NCBI GenBank assembly: GCA_037043455.1
Contig: JAWPHD010001279.1
Span: forward strand, 124,001-188,000
Direction: 5' to 3'
Origin: Cyrtodaria siliqua
Lineage: Eukaryota; Mollusca; Bivalvia; Adapedonta; Hiatellidae
DNA: 64,000 nucleotides
Shown here piece after piece: positions 48,001 through 51,539 of the stretch. The translations under genes and the position numbers were made by a program. Each line of letters begins with the position of its first letter. Within the stretch, counting starts at the first letter, position 1. The notes under the pieces are model-generated. The model saw nothing but the letters and a program-made list of their open reading frames with translations. It was not told the origin of the DNA and searched no databases.

Positions 48001-48582
48001 GCTATGAAAGCTAGCCTGTACAGCAAGGCAGCTCCTATGCTTGGCTATGAAAGCTAGCCTGTACAGCAAGACAGCGCCTGTAATTGGTTATGAAAGCTAG
48101 CCTATGCAGCAAGGCAGCACCTGTGATTGGCTATGAAAGCTAGCCTGTACAACAAGGCAGCTCCTTTGCTTGGCTATGAAAGCTAGCCTGTGCAGCAAGG
48201 CAGCTCCTGTGCTTGGCTATGAAAGCTAGCCTGTGCAGCAAGGCAGCACCTGTGCTTGGCTATGAAAGCTAGCCTGTACAGCAAGGCAACTTCTGTGCTT
48301 GGCTATGAAAGCTAGCCTGTACAACAAGACAGTGCCTGTAATTGGTTATGAAAGCTAGCCTGTGCAGCAAGGCAGCACCTGAGCTTGGCGTTGGAAGCCA
48401 GCCTGATGAAATTAATCCACAACTTTCTAGAGATTCGGAGAATTAACAACATAAGCAGTAAAAAAATATGTTTTAAGAACACTTTTTACAGTCGACGGTC
48501 TGACTGTCTAATATGGATATATAAATGCATACCCAGCTAGCACTGCCCATTTTCCGAGGCAATCCACAGCCATAGCACTGGC
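2908..48582 (-). CDS. WDR59: WDR59 orthologue (GATOR2 subunit), split gene, 18 exons placed, both ends missing
   Basis: WDR59 is a subunit of GATOR2 at the lysosome, which counteracts GATOR1 and so supports amino-acid-dependent mTORC1 signalling (family knowledge). Eighteen minus-strand exons with AG acceptors and GT donors were joined by eye; every junction keeps frame. The order matches the family: propeller exons with WD-type ends such as HLWDVRD and VRIWDPR, then an RWD domain (exons at 26.2, 25.2 and 18.8 kb), then the PFPRTCGA block, the RSLKDVQ linker, PFGRQMLESL and DVQTLAMLCCVF. About 512 codons are continuous from 48,582 to 16,638 and about 219 more from 10,168 to 2,908. One short exon between these blocks, the first exon (start codon) and the zinc/RING-like C-terminus were not found. 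Introns are filled with transposons and arrays. No premature stop was seen in the placed exons, so the gene looks functional. The symbol rests on recognition from memory of vertebrate WDR59. Confidence 0.93.
3068..3345 (+). repeat. 45-bp minisatellite, 6 copies
   Basis: Unit: gccctactggtgtaactacc, tatctaaacaagatgtatcg, cttgt. Copies are almost identical, so the array is young. It lies about 10 bp upstream (gene strand) of the acceptor of the WDR59 exon at 2,908-3,055, so that exon sits between two arrays. All three frames are open because the unit is a multiple of three. Confidence 0.9.
3535..3855 (-). mobile_element. tRNA-derived SINE
   Basis: On the minus strand it begins with a tRNA-like head: A box tggcgcagtcggtagc, B box gggttcaatcc. 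The body contains ggcaagacactttccctttg and the tail tgttgatgagccgttaaaca. These are the hallmarks of a Pol III SINE in animals. It lies between WDR59 exons. Confidence 0.85.
4085..4200. repeat. Imperfect hairpin (foldback)
   Basis: Arms tatgggatatgaacaacatta and its near-complement taatgttgttcatacccc flank a loop of about 55 bp. It is probably a small foldback element. Confidence 0.55.
4240..5045 (+). repeat. Dispersed repeat with nested 130-bp hairpin
   Basis: Shares tttatccaggtgttcaggtca, gggtgacctaatacattttg and gtaactcctaatttgatgct with 8,885-9,165 (inverted) and 32,330-32,650. The centre (4,586-4,712) is a long hairpin: tcagtgccttttactatcaa against its complement ttgacagtaaaaggcactga. 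The hairpin recurs at 10,494-10,620, 10,850-10,950 and 41,815-41,890. No coding sequence. Confidence 0.65.
5640..6345 (+). repeat. G-rich degenerate tandem repeat with a run of over 20 G
   Basis: Alternating blocks of ggggtgggg-type sequence and aacatatatgtgtaagaattg-type sequence, about five copies. It contains an unbroken G run near 6,025-6,046 and many four-run G tracts, which could form quadruplexes. The proline-rich open frames on the other strand (CCC/CCA codons) are by-products. Confidence 0.75.
6520..7523. mobile_element. Non-autonomous mariner-like element
   Basis: Terminal inverted repeats: cgagggtcattcaataagtt at the left, and the complement of aactttttgaagcaccctcg at the right, flanked by TA. 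The cgagggt start and TA duplication are typical of Tc1/mariner. The 1,004-bp interior has no transposase; the two open frames over 60 codons (around 7,000-7,300) show no DDE motifs. Confidence 0.75.
8194..8306 (-). CDS. WDR59: WDR59 exon (PFGRQMLESL)
   Basis: A 113-nt exon: LWSMVSIMSSPTLRPSPNPD then GPPFAQYPFGRQMLES. Acceptor gtttccag. The donor gtatgt is chosen over later candidates because CT plus A from the next exon restores Leu and the family order FGRQLLESL-DVQTLAML. Confidence 0.9.
8715..8796 (-). CDS. WDR59: WDR59 exon (helical region)
   Basis: An 82-nt exon: KLDVNNIEAMCNHNKKEAAA then VGRRDLVR. It matches the family's YILNVNDIQETCQKNAASALLVGRKDLVQ. Acceptor aacttttag, donor gtaagg, phase 0 exit. 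Confidence 0.92.
8885..9165 (-). repeat. Inverted partial copy of the 4,240-5,045 repeat
   Basis: On the minus strand it reads tatccaggtgttcaggtca-like sequence and gagttttgattttcaaatta, as in 4,240-4,880. It lacks the central hairpin. Intronic, between two WDR59 exons. Confidence 0.6.
9272..9438 (-). CDS. WDR59: WDR59 exon (basic segment and helix)
   Basis: A 167-nt exon: RQRTKSRSLKDVQEAKLRST, a basic stretch KKEKKSVKLDPVRIYD, then THCLLNIHRELGENY. It matches the family's SRRWKSKR...GKVIIQDIACLLPVHKSLGELY. Acceptor aattattcag, donor gtaagg. Exit phase 2, with the next exon adding G for Lys. Confidence 0.9.
9450..10010. other. WDR59 intron, nothing recognised
   Basis: AT-rich unique-looking sequence without splice-bounded open frames, inverted repeats or tandem units that I could see. 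Confidence 0.5.
10021..10168 (-). CDS. WDR59: WDR59 exon (middle region)
   Basis: A 148-nt exon: ALSELAAYTSTNRVRSSQSS then GFPTMFSRSPPTPKAEPVSI and YMYYNMPK. It corresponds to the family's RSLSALSAYHTG...VSISSFYYKER. Acceptor tatttttag, donor gtgagg. It needs two bases from a preceding exon (AG+G giving Arg) that I could not locate. Confidence 0.88.
10255..10838. mobile_element. Foldback element with nested hairpin
   Basis: The left arm (10,255-10,440) starts cttaacccactacatatatg and contains atttatgtgacaaaggggtg. The right arm (10,650-10,838) is its inverse, ending gggggttaagggttaa. A copy of the tactatcaagtttattag hairpin (10,494-10,620) sits between the arms, so two foldback families are nested. 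A piece of the same arm also occurs near 44,740-44,770. Confidence 0.6.
10845..11215 (-). repeat. Partial copy of the hairpin/dispersed repeat family
   Basis: Contains taataaacttgatagtaaaa, cataatattcttttatcatg and aggtcacccatttatcag, matching the family at 4,320-4,700 in inverted orientation and 41,810-42,070 in the same orientation. Confidence 0.6.
11280..11440 (-). mobile_element. tRNA-derived SINE fragment
   Basis: On the minus strand: gagcgctgtggtctagtgat (A box), then gggttcgatccccgcc (B box), then tctccgagcaagacact, a body motif shared with the SINE at 3,535-3,855. No poly(A) or simple tail is clear. Confidence 0.75.
12060..12515. mobile_element. Foldback MITE with probable TTAA target, copy 1
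   Basis: Left end agggaatgtagcgacacagc; right end is its complement, gctgtgtcgctacattccct followed by TTAA. Arms exceed 50 bp. The interior has catcatagttctcaaaatgg-like and tgtttatcatccgattttga motifs. Related copies: 45,583-46,137 and a split copy at about 13,230-13,355 plus 16,100-16,495. TTAA next to the ends suggests piggyBac or Kolobok mobilisation. Confidence 0.7.
12560..13020 (+). repeat. Tandem-core repeat, two units of about 230 bp
   Basis: Both units carry gtaaattagacaatcaacaa, tgtgtgatg and aggtcatcacttgttatgtg, followed by tatgaagtttgggaaaaatc or a variant. Non-coding. Confidence 0.6.
13230..16495. mobile_element. Split copy of the TTAA foldback MITE (arms about 2.75 kb apart)
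   Basis: 13,250-13,355 has the left-arm sequence atcaaaatcggatgataaac and ctatgacatcac. 16,100-16,495 resumes with gaatgaccatatatggaata and continues to the right end, tggctgtgtcattacatgcc, then TTTAA. In the intact copy at 45.6-46.1 kb these two parts are adjacent, so 13,360-16,095 looks like a later insertion. Confidence 0.5.
13360..16095. other. Sequence separating the two MITE halves, no gene recognised
   Basis: Begins with a ggtggtgggtggtgggggta-like simple region and ends with aaaaatacccccacaccaca-like C-rich sequence on the opposite sense. The interior is AT-rich with no convincing open frame or transposase. The missing WDR59 exon (phase 1 in, phase 2 out) should lie between 10,169 and 16,637, but I could not find it here. 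Confidence 0.4.
16638..16785 (-). CDS. WDR59: WDR59 exon (PFPRTCGA block)
   Basis: A 148-nt exon starting LEERKTPDSD and containing FQDYSIPFPRTCGAQFSSAG (family: YQDANIPFPRTSGARFCGAG). The chosen acceptor is gagcag; gag three bases upstream would add one Gln. The donor gttggt is non-consensus after gtt, but the exon must stop about here because the family sequence LVYF is not what follows. It exits in phase 1, so the missing next exon must start with two bases. Confidence 0.85.
16840..17160 (+). repeat. Dispersed repeat, copy 1
   Basis: The segment from ccaggataaatttatcatat through tcattgttcggtcttttaca to acaataaaattt shares a series of motifs with 25,595-25,810. No open frame of interest. 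Confidence 0.5.
17200..17880 (+). repeat. Tandem-core element containing a 51-bp minisatellite
   Basis: ggggcataactctgc-type core sequence, then five near-identical 51-bp units at 17,490-17,735 (actctgccaaaatggaagtc, agagttattggacatgagta, acatgttatta). The 3' side has gacgacggacgacatacgac, the GACGG-rich segment that precedes the end of these elements elsewhere. The 51-bp period keeps all frames open and produces spurious open frames on both strands. Confidence 0.75.
18283..18655 (+). mobile_element. Short tandem-core element, about 147-bp units, complete
   Basis: Starts aaatgtcactgtgacaaatg with a palindrome, then gcccccgaag. The core has about 2.5 units of tttgacctctaagtgtgacc / tgtggtgagcacttg. 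It ends cttcaggggcataaaa. The start and end are complementary (atgcccc-gaag). Same family as 39,140-40,552. Confidence 0.7.
18791..18886 (-). CDS. WDR59: WDR59 exon (end of RWD domain)
   Basis: A 96-nt, 32-codon exon reading VLNDTSQLHVKRNFNCLEPC then IRQFATAFENMN. CLEPCLRQL is the conserved end of the family's RWD region. Acceptor atttctcag, donor gtaagt, phase 0 at both ends. Confidence 0.92.
19597..19775. mobile_element. AGGGCTATTCCATT foldback MITE
   Basis: Ends agggcccttccataaacata and the complement of tatgtttcaatcgaatagcccttaa. Arms of about 45 bp include ggaaggcaatttaat/aagtgccttcctgg. Flanking tta on both sides is compatible with a 3-bp target duplication. Confidence 0.65.
19795..25168. 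repeat. 5.4-kb minisatellite, about 59-bp units, roughly 90 copies, starting at a WDR59 splice donor
   Basis: Plus-strand unit: ttaaggcttacctccagccc, ctgtagaggaagatcatcaa, caccatcatgttatcctta. On the gene strand each unit reads cttcctctacag, then gggctggag, then gtaagcc: a pyrimidine-rich acceptor, a 9-nt would-be exon (8 nt in units lacking one C) and a donor identical to the genuine donor of the exon at 25,175-25,339. Variants alternate (gtagtgg, gtagagg; accgtcatg, accatcctg). A block of about 1.1 kb is duplicated inside (offset 1,116 bp: cctcattaag at 23,201 and 24,317). Confidence 0.95.
25175..25339 (-). CDS. WDR59: WDR59 exon (RWD domain core)
   Basis: A 165-nt, 55-codon exon: MDGSQRQCTLTVVSGKHSVN, then LTISFPISYPYEAGPMFNIV and TEGTIKKLMK. 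The FP-YP-AP pattern is the RWD signature. Acceptor aatttcag; donor gtaagcctt. The donor is the first unit boundary of the 5.4-kb array (19.8-25.17 kb), in which the same gtaagcc donor recurs in nearly every unit. Confidence 0.93.
25595..25810 (+). repeat. Dispersed repeat, copy 2
   Basis: Matches 16,840-17,060 through ccaggatatatttatcatac and cattcagtcttttccgttca. No coding potential. Confidence 0.5.
25807..25988. mobile_element. AGGGCTGTTCCATT foldback MITE
   Basis: agggctgttccattaaaaca at the left and the complement of ttgtaatggaatagccct at the right. The interior contains cacccatagatg and tttcagaaaatagggttcac, as in the copies at 1,465 and 19,597. Confidence 0.7.
26175..26387 (-). CDS. 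WDR59: WDR59 exon (acidic linker and start of RWD domain)
   Basis: A 213-nt, 71-codon exon: LCGHDTLDSSENEMHDSTE, a polar acidic linker, then TLYQEFSMLNKYIPNVTIEQ, which starts the RWD domain (family: TLQQEFSLINVQIRNVNVE). Acceptor ttcccag, donor gtaagc. Phase 0 at both ends. Confidence 0.92.
26500..26975 (+). repeat. 17-bp minisatellite, about 28 copies
   Basis: Unit gtagtgtttatatatct, with a minor variant gaagtgtttatatatct and a few length variants (tatatatatg). Very homogeneous. It lies in the WDR59 intron upstream (gene strand) of the exon at 26,175-26,387, about 110 bp from its acceptor. Confidence 0.93.
27551..27930. mobile_element. Foldback element
   Basis: Left attaaatcattttagaattat and right the exact-sense complement ataattctaaaatgatttaat, arms about 65 bp. 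The centre has tandem tgatgtcataataccag. It directly abuts the TIR element at 27,933-28,603. Confidence 0.7.
27933..28603. mobile_element. TIR element with 3-bp TAG target duplication
   Basis: ggccacaaaaaattaattac ctggttctcag at the left; the inverse ctgagaacctggtaattaat ttttta tggcc at the right. TAG flanks both ends (27,930-27,932 and 28,604-28,606). The 671-bp interior repeats gcgggcgggc near both ends. No transposase frame. The 3-bp duplication fits PIF/Harbinger-like mobilisation, which is an inference. Confidence 0.7.
28610..29190. other. WDR59 intron, nothing recognised
   Basis: AT-rich intron sequence. I see no splice-bounded open frame, long inverted repeat or tandem array. Confidence 0.45.
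29195..29650 (+). repeat. Degenerate tandem-core repeat
   Basis: Two to three diverged units with atgggcctttgtaggatgta / atgggcctttatcagatgta, ggttaagtttaagattaacc / ggttaagtttcaggtaaaac and gaagac(a)tttacaaagttt. Same style as the other tandem-core elements, ends not clear. Confidence 0.5.
29757..29995 (+). mobile_element. tRNA-derived SINE
   Basis: Head with A box tggccaaatggttaacaacg and B box gggttcgaatcccactggg. The body includes gtgtgcagtactggttttac and the tail cacaatacaaacaaacaa. It lies in a WDR59 intron, antisense to the gene. Confidence 0.85.
30235..30605. repeat. 71-bp minisatellite, 5 copies
   Basis: Unit: tgtacgagatgttgcgaatg, tagtctcctcctgcagacct, tattctaacctagctagtgg, aactcattctc. 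Copies are almost identical. On the gene strand each contains tctgcag, acceptor-like, followed by gaggagactac; no matching donor or conserved peptide follows. Confidence 0.9.
30929..31008 (-). CDS. WDR59: WDR59 exon (last WD40 strand)
   Basis: An 80-nt exon reading SRDYQLVTWSKDQNLKIWRV then DTQLQR. It matches the family's KDYQLVTWSRDQTLRMWRVDSQMQR. Acceptor atattccag, donor gtaggt, phase 0 exit. This closes the beta-propeller. Confidence 0.94.
31020..31690. other. WDR59 intron, nothing recognised
   Basis: AT-rich, unique-looking; no repeats or open frames seen. Confidence 0.45.
31709..31868 (-). CDS. WDR59: WDR59 exon (WD40 blade 5-6)
   Basis: A 160-nt exon reading PFGEGLVTVVLSTLRRGENS, then LFLWNNNNLDQPVHQFVGN and GVLEFHWRKKKG. 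Acceptor gcatacag, donor gtaggt. It leaves one base completing Asp with the next exon. The motif LRR.ENSL.LWN and the V.EF.WRK block identify the family. Confidence 0.94.
32200..32325 (-). mobile_element. tRNA-derived SINE relic
   Basis: On the minus strand: ttagtgattagagcgtctgc (A-box region) and ccttgggttcaatcccagg (B box). The body after the B box is short and diverged. Confidence 0.7.
32330..32650 (+). repeat. Copy of the 4,240-5,045 dispersed repeat
   Basis: Shares caaaactttatctaggtgttc, agtttgtaactcttaattcg and ttggattctcaaaatatgta with 4,260-4,880. The internal hairpin is absent. Confidence 0.6.
32696..32773 (-). CDS. WDR59: WDR59 exon (WD40 blade 4-5)
   Basis: A 78-nt exon, 26 codons: FWDYLNARHN, then SPVWRARFT. 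It continues the previous exon as CTVK-FWDY. Acceptor tgtattcag, donor gtaaat. The family counterpart is KFWDYRQPRKY...VPVWKARYTPF. Confidence 0.92.
32935..34035. other. Intron with simple C-rich repeat and possible decayed hAT-like element
   Basis: 32,950-33,010 is a duplicated cccctccccctcccccacac tract. 33,163 onward starts cagtgctcattgatg and 33,984 ends aatgggaacactg, which are weakly complementary (cagtgttccc type) as in hAT ends, but no 8-bp duplication matches. Near the right end, cgtgattcacgcacatatgtgcgtgaat is strongly self-complementary in part. No transposase frame. Confidence 0.35.
34040..36262 (-). pseudogene. 5'-truncated, frameshifted non-LTR retrotransposon
   Basis: Reading leftwards: AQFGFRSGRSTIDAIF, AFVDFKKAFDSVYRNALWLK, a shifted block around 35,930 (IISPI-FSLF region), LLFA, DDMVLVGKSPDGLQ, YLGVIF, then IYGCEVWGFSKS and the C-terminal knuckle CTICNSNDIEDEYQFVLICP. 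These are the reverse-transcriptase palm motifs and post-RT domain of a non-LTR element. Frame breaks occur near 34,860 and 35,930, and the FADD motif is interrupted by a SINE. The 3' end has aataaaaatatctg and a (TCTG)n tail at 34,052-34,066. The 5' part (endonuclease and early RT) is missing. The clade is not assigned; the C-terminus resembles that of the element at 49,310-51,525. Confidence 0.85.
35517..35814 (-). mobile_element. tRNA-derived SINE inside the reverse-transcriptase active site, 13-bp target duplication
   Basis: The SINE core spans 35,530-35,801. On the minus strand: gtggccgagtgattaacatc (A-box region), taggttcgatccctcagggg (B box), and a gattgattgaa-type tail. It is flanked by a perfect direct repeat cagcaaaaagcag at 35,517-35,529 and 35,802-35,814. 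The disrupted retrotransposon reads LLFA on one side and DDMVL on the other, so the insertion split the catalytic FADD box. Confidence 0.9.
36381..36497 (-). CDS. WDR59: WDR59 exon (WD40 blade 4)
   Basis: A 117-nt, 39-codon exon in phase 0 at both ends: KGNTPIVYLTAHLSKIHGID then WSLTNEHMFATSSQDCTVK. AHLSKIHGxDW and ATSSQD are strongly diagnostic of WDR59. Acceptor gccatttcag, donor gtaata. Confidence 0.95.
36922..38115. mobile_element. TIR element with perfect 10-bp target duplication
   Basis: Starts agggctgcgtatcggt and ends accggtacgcagccct, flanked by actatacgct at 36,912-36,921 and 38,116-38,125. Both subterminal regions carry iterated cgatac/gatcgat motifs. Open frames inside (for example near 37,810-38,040 minus) are short and unrecognised. 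A 9-10-bp duplication fits Mutator-like elements; hAT elements normally give 8. Confidence 0.8.
38162..38790 (+). mobile_element. Tandem-core element with about 162-bp units, complete
   Basis: Starts agaaatgtgtccatgggaca (palindrome), then caaatgccctgg. Three units contain ggtaatactgggtcgatttt, cataggtaagcatcctg and gaaaaatgtgggaggagata. Then come gatggataaaaggatggatg repeats and the terminal hairpin ccctcagcattcagtggtgaggg followed by CATAAAA. Each unit includes a perfect-looking ggtaagcatc donor in plus sense, with no exon context. Confidence 0.75.
39140..40552 (+). mobile_element. Tandem-core element with about 147-bp units, 9-10 copies, complete
   Basis: Starts gaaatgtcacagtgacaaaa, core unit tttgacctctaagtgtgacc / gagccacggacctgga / gtcgtcttgttgtggtgagc / aagttatttgaaaatccgtcc / aggaatgccagagttattga. 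It ends with atggacgaactaacggacag and ccacccttcggggcataaaa. The longer open frames on the minus strand are read-throughs of the unit and are not genes. Confidence 0.8.
40560..41422. repeat. Minisatellite of about 53-bp units derived from a WDR59 exon end and its donor
   Basis: About 17 copies. On the gene strand the unit is gtaagtgtttgccatgacac, atgaggggga, tgtcaggatatgggacccca, gg. The part from cacatgaggggga to accccagg is nearly the same as the last part of the adjacent exon at 41,423-41,511 (coding HEGDVRIWDPR), and gtaagtgtttg is its donor. So the array is a tandem expansion of exon end plus splice site. Most copies keep the donor. Confidence 0.92.
41423..41511 (-). CDS. WDR59: WDR59 exon (WD40 blade 3), its 3' end tandemly amplified next door
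   Basis: An 89-nt exon reading GASQVQWNKVTNNLFATAHE then GDVRIWDPR, the family's ASQVKWN...ATSHDGDVRIWD block. Acceptor tacacag, donor gtaagtg. The last 44 or so exon bases plus the donor are the founder of the minisatellite that begins at the donor (40,560-41,422), so donor-like copies with exon-like sequence lie directly downstream in the intron. The donor at 41,422 is chosen because only it leaves the family sequence intact and puts the next exon (KGNTPIVYL) in phase 0. Confidence 0.92.
41810..42070 (-). repeat. Copy of the hairpin/dispersed repeat family
   Basis: Contains ctaataaacttgatagtaaa, atagaatattatgt-type ends, catgttgtttttttttt and aggtcacctctttattaggc, the inverse of 4,320-4,700. 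Confidence 0.6.
42459..42577 (-). CDS. WDR59: WDR59 exon (WD40 blade 2)
   Basis: A 119-nt exon reading DIDWSPFDVNVIASCSVDTY then THLWDVRDPKRPTASFQSV. It is a classic WD repeat with the DxDW, SCSVDT and WDVRD elements. Acceptor atatttcag, donor gtaagt. It leaves one base (T) that joins GT of the next exon to give Cys. Confidence 0.94.
42815..42952. mobile_element. Small foldback element
   Basis: tcttaaaaatacagagcgcacc at the left versus ggtgcgctctatatttttagga at the right, complementary over about 18 bases, with ctcgagca/tgctcgga continuing the stem. Intronic, about 240 bp from a WDR59 exon. Confidence 0.55.
43472..43557 (-). CDS. WDR59: WDR59 exon (WD40 blade 1-2)
   Basis: An 86-nt exon reading TQRLDLYSWEDG then KAHSRNIR, corresponding to the family's RVDLYKW...GHTRVISD segment. 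Acceptor aacatttcag, donor gtgtgt. It ends after two bases of a Ser codon completed by the next exon. The donor is weaker than the others in the gene. Confidence 0.9.
43795..45400 (+). mobile_element. Long tandem-core element, about 320-bp units, interrupted
   Basis: Repeated blocks gagaagtagtcgccacaa, aaagatagccgctggcagcc, ggaccaactagatgtcatgc and agagcaacattcctgtgaag. It ends with ggacggatggatggacgacg and aagctctgctgatctttgat before attcaagctaaaaa, comparable to the end at 1,380-1,460. The middle (about 44,400-44,760) is unrelated sequence with a piece of the 10,255 foldback arm, so another insertion or rearrangement has occurred. Confidence 0.6.
45583..46137. mobile_element. Foldback MITE with probable TTAA target, copy 2
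   Basis: Left TTAA then agggaatgtagcgacacagc; right ggctgtgtcgctacattcga then ttttccTTAA. Both arms carry the atcaaaatcggatgataaac motif in opposite sense. This is the reference copy for the split element at 13.2/16.1 kb. Confidence 0.7.
46446..46581 (-). CDS. WDR59: WDR59 exon (WD40 blade 1)
   Basis: A 136-nt exon starting RRVLTLVDLDEP and containing LTRQSKYDISRVQWNPH, then SHAHLFSTA. The acceptor is tatatttcag and the donor a strong gtaagtatg. The text Q(S)K-D-I-VQWNPH-AH-F is the family's first WD repeat. It enters with one base and leaves in phase 0. Confidence 0.93.
46846..47134. mobile_element. hAT-like MITE
   Basis: Starts cagggctcgaatttagcatt and ends with the complement (aaatgctagtaaaacagctg aaatttgagccctg). 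CAGGGCTCGAAATT termini are common in animal hAT elements. The interior repeats aactggcaaa/actggcattt. The 8-bp flanks do not match cleanly. Confidence 0.7.
47135..48405. repeat. 44-bp minisatellite, about 29 copies
   Basis: Unit: gctagcctgtacagcaaggc, agctcctgtgcttggctatg, aaa. Divergence of a few percent, more at both ends. It fills most of the intron between the first two visible WDR59 exons and ends about 130 bp from the donor at 48,532. No exon-derived sequence recognised in the unit. Confidence 0.93.
48533..48582 (-). CDS. WDR59: WDR59 exon (start of WD40 propeller)
   Basis: A 50-nt exon reading ASAMAVDCLGKWAVLAG. It is preceded by a pyrimidine-rich acceptor (tttgtttcag) and followed by donor gtatgc. 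It ends after two bases of a Gly codon that the next exon completes. It matches the family block that follows the first exon, so one upstream exon carrying the start codon is expected to the right and was not identified. Confidence 0.85.
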
Positions 48583-49309
48583 CTGAAACAAAAAGAGAAC
48601 ACAGTGTCATAAATTTATAAGCTAATTAATATTATACAAGTGTGCGTCACTAAATTATCACCCTTAACTTGATCCTTGTAACTTATCACCAAAGTATCAT
48701 CCAACACTTGATCATTGTATTATCACTCACCCTACATTTGATCCTTGTAACTTATCACCAAAGTATTATCCTACACCTCAGGGCTTTTTCTAGGTGTCCT
48801 ATGGAGCCTAAAAAGGGACCCGTTCCAAATGCAAAATATTGTTGAAAAAAAATCCAAATCTCAAAAAAAACAACAAAAAAAACTCTTTTTTTTTACATGT
48901 ATGTTGTACTGATACAACCCTTATGTTACATACTAATCAATATAGGTGGTATGTTATTGATGTTATTTGTTACGTACCTTAGTGATACTTTCATAAAATA
49001 TGTATAGACCGTAAAAGCTGTAAAATACATGTTATGACTTTTTGTTTGAATATGTCAGTAATTTTAACTAAAAAGCCGGGAAGCCTGTAATTTTATAAAA
49101 AAAAACAATAACTACCGGAAAAATGCCTGAGAACTGGCAGCCCTGGATCAAATGAAAATACCAGTCTTTTGGACTTGCTTATCCTTCGGGCAACCATTTT
49201 AACAAAAATTGGTTGCCTGAAAGGAAAAGTGGTTGCCCGAAATGTTTCTTTTAAAACCTGAAGGCTTTTTTCCAAAAATATGGAATCTTTCCTCTATTAC
49301 AACAATCTT

Positions 49310-51525
49310 TAAGACTTGTGACGTTAATGAATGTAAAAACTACAGAGGCATTAGTCTAAACTGCTGTCTGAGTAAACTCTTTACCTCAATATTACAAAAG
49401 TGATTGACCGCATACCTAGAAGATAACAATATTATGTCTAAAATGCAAGCTGGATTTAGACCAGGGTTACAGAACAAGTGATCATATATACACAATTAAA
49501 ACAGTACTAAATAAATATTTACACAAACTTAAAAAAAAATATTTGTTGCTTTTATCGATTTCTCTAAGGCGTTCGACTCCGTTTGGACATCTGCCTTATT
49601 TTATAAAATGCTAACTAATGGCATAGGGGATAATGTCTACCGCATTGTCAAAAATATGTATCAAAATACAAAATTTGCAATAAAAAAAAAAGGTACCATA
49701 CTGGGACCAGATTGTGATATGAGTAGAGGAGTTCGCCAGGGCCACAGTTTAAGCCCTATCCTATTTAATATTTCGTGAATGACATTGATGCAATTTTTGA
49801 CCCGTCTACATGTAGTCCTATTACATTAAATACAGAACGTATAAATCATCTAATGTATGCTGACGATCTACCCATAATGTCAGAAACTAGCTCTGGATTA
49901 CAATCCTGTCTTAACTCACTTAACAAATATTGTCTAAAATGGAAATTATCAGTCAACATTTATAAATCAAAAGTGATACTCTTTAGTAATGGCAAAAAAG
50001 ATATTACAAAATTTAACTTTCTGATGCGTGCAGAATCACTGGAGATTGTCTATGAATACAAATACCTTGGAGTCATTCTATACTTTAATGAAAATATTAA
50101 ACATGCTCAGGGTTTCCCCCAGGATCATAAGGCATGTCGCATGTAACATGCCTTCCTGGAAAAGAAAGGAAAAACAACATGCCTTCATCAGAGCAACATG
50201 CCTTAAGATTTTCTTAATTTTCATGAATAACAGATTTAAAAGAAGAAAAATAGAATTTCTAGAGTGATTCTTGTTCCTTTTGCACCAAAATAATAAAAGT
50301 ATGTTATTTTGCCATTTTGCCATTAATAGGCACTATGTTTTCAAGCCCAGCTTGGTAAATGTAATGTCAGAACAACATGCCTTCACAATTTTCTGGGGGA
50401 AACCCTGATGCTTCAGAGCATTTATATAAAAAATCCCTTAAAGCATATTTTGCTCTTCAGTCAAAACTGGTTGACCTAGAGCATGTATCACCTTCACTTT
50501 ATACTAAATTATTTGATTCAATGATAAGACCAATAATTACATACCGTGCAGAAATATGGATCTGTGATTTCACTATTGAAAAGGACAATGAAGATGATAT
50601 TTACTTCGAAAAAATACACAACAAATTCTGCAAACATACATTAGGAGTCCATCGCAAAGCCTCTAATTTTGTAGGTAGAGACCCAATCTTTAACTTTATT
50701 GCTAATCAGACAATTAAATATCGTAATAGACTTTTACAACTGCCATCTCATCGTTTACTAAATGAAGTATACAAATGTGACAAAAGTATGTTTGCAACAG
50801 GAAATAAAACTTGGCTCCAAACGATTTCTAAACTTGAACAATTATTTAACAGTAGTAACACTAATAACCCGAGATCCCAAGACTCGATAAATATGATTGA
50901 AAAAGGTAAAATAAATGTAAAGGAAAAGATGACATACCTACGAAGTTCTCCTGACTCTAAACTTCAGTTTTACTCAAGTATATATAATAATTTTGAAATA
51001 CAACCATATTTAAAACAAGGATTCCCCAAATCAATAACAAAACATCTTACATCTTTACGCATTATCACGCATATGCTACAAATAGAAAGAGGACGAAATA
51101 ATCGCCTGAAGACCCCTAGAAATGTCAGATCGTATTTGCTCTATATGCAACACATTAGAGGATGAAAAACACTTTCTTCTATATTGTCCACATTTGAAGG
51201 GTAGAACCTCCATGCATAATGCTTTTAATTTTACTCCTGGAAATATATCAGAACCTGCGTCAGAGAACTCCATATTACTTTGTCTATGTAACCCAAAAGA
51301 TAAGGCACGAAATACTGCTTTTTGTAATTTTATTCAAGAAAATATGCCTGAAATTTGATTGAATTGTTAATTTATAACAAATGCTCTACATTGGCATACT
51401 TTGATATGCTCTATGCAACTAATTTATCTTTGTCTGTGTTTATGTACCTTGGAAAACACTGTTCTTTGTAAATGGTTTAGTTCCAATAAAAGATATTGTA
51501 TTGTATTGTATTGTATTGTATTGTA
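49310..51525 (+). pseudogene. 5'-truncated, degraded non-LTR retrotransposon
   Basis: Motifs in order: NECKNYRGISLN (49,330), AFIDFSKAFDSVW (49,550), GVRQGHSLSPILFNI (49,730), HLMYADDLPIMSE (49,850), YKYLGVILYF (50,060), then after an inserted MITE SEHLYKKSLKAYFALQSKLV, IITYRAEIW, and after a frame break near 51,125 the knuckle RICSICNTLEDEKHFLLYCP. Several stops and shifts lie in the RT. The 3' end has aataaaagata and a (TTGTA)n tail at 51,494-51,525. The architecture and C-terminal knuckle resemble the element at 34,040-36,262, suggesting the same lineage. Confidence 0.85.
50108..50407. mobile_element. 300-bp MITE with CAGGGTTTCCCCCAG termini and 5-bp target duplication
   Basis: Left cagggtttcccccagga; right ttctgggggaaaccctg, its complement over 15 bases. 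Direct repeat atgct at 50,103-50,107 and 50,408-50,412. Removing the element and one atgct restores the retrotransposon frame (KHA-SEHL), which confirms the boundaries. The interior has several copies of aacatgcctt in both orientations. hAT-like ends but a 5-bp duplication. Confidence 0.85.
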
Positions 51526-51539
51526 AACAAAGCAAAACA

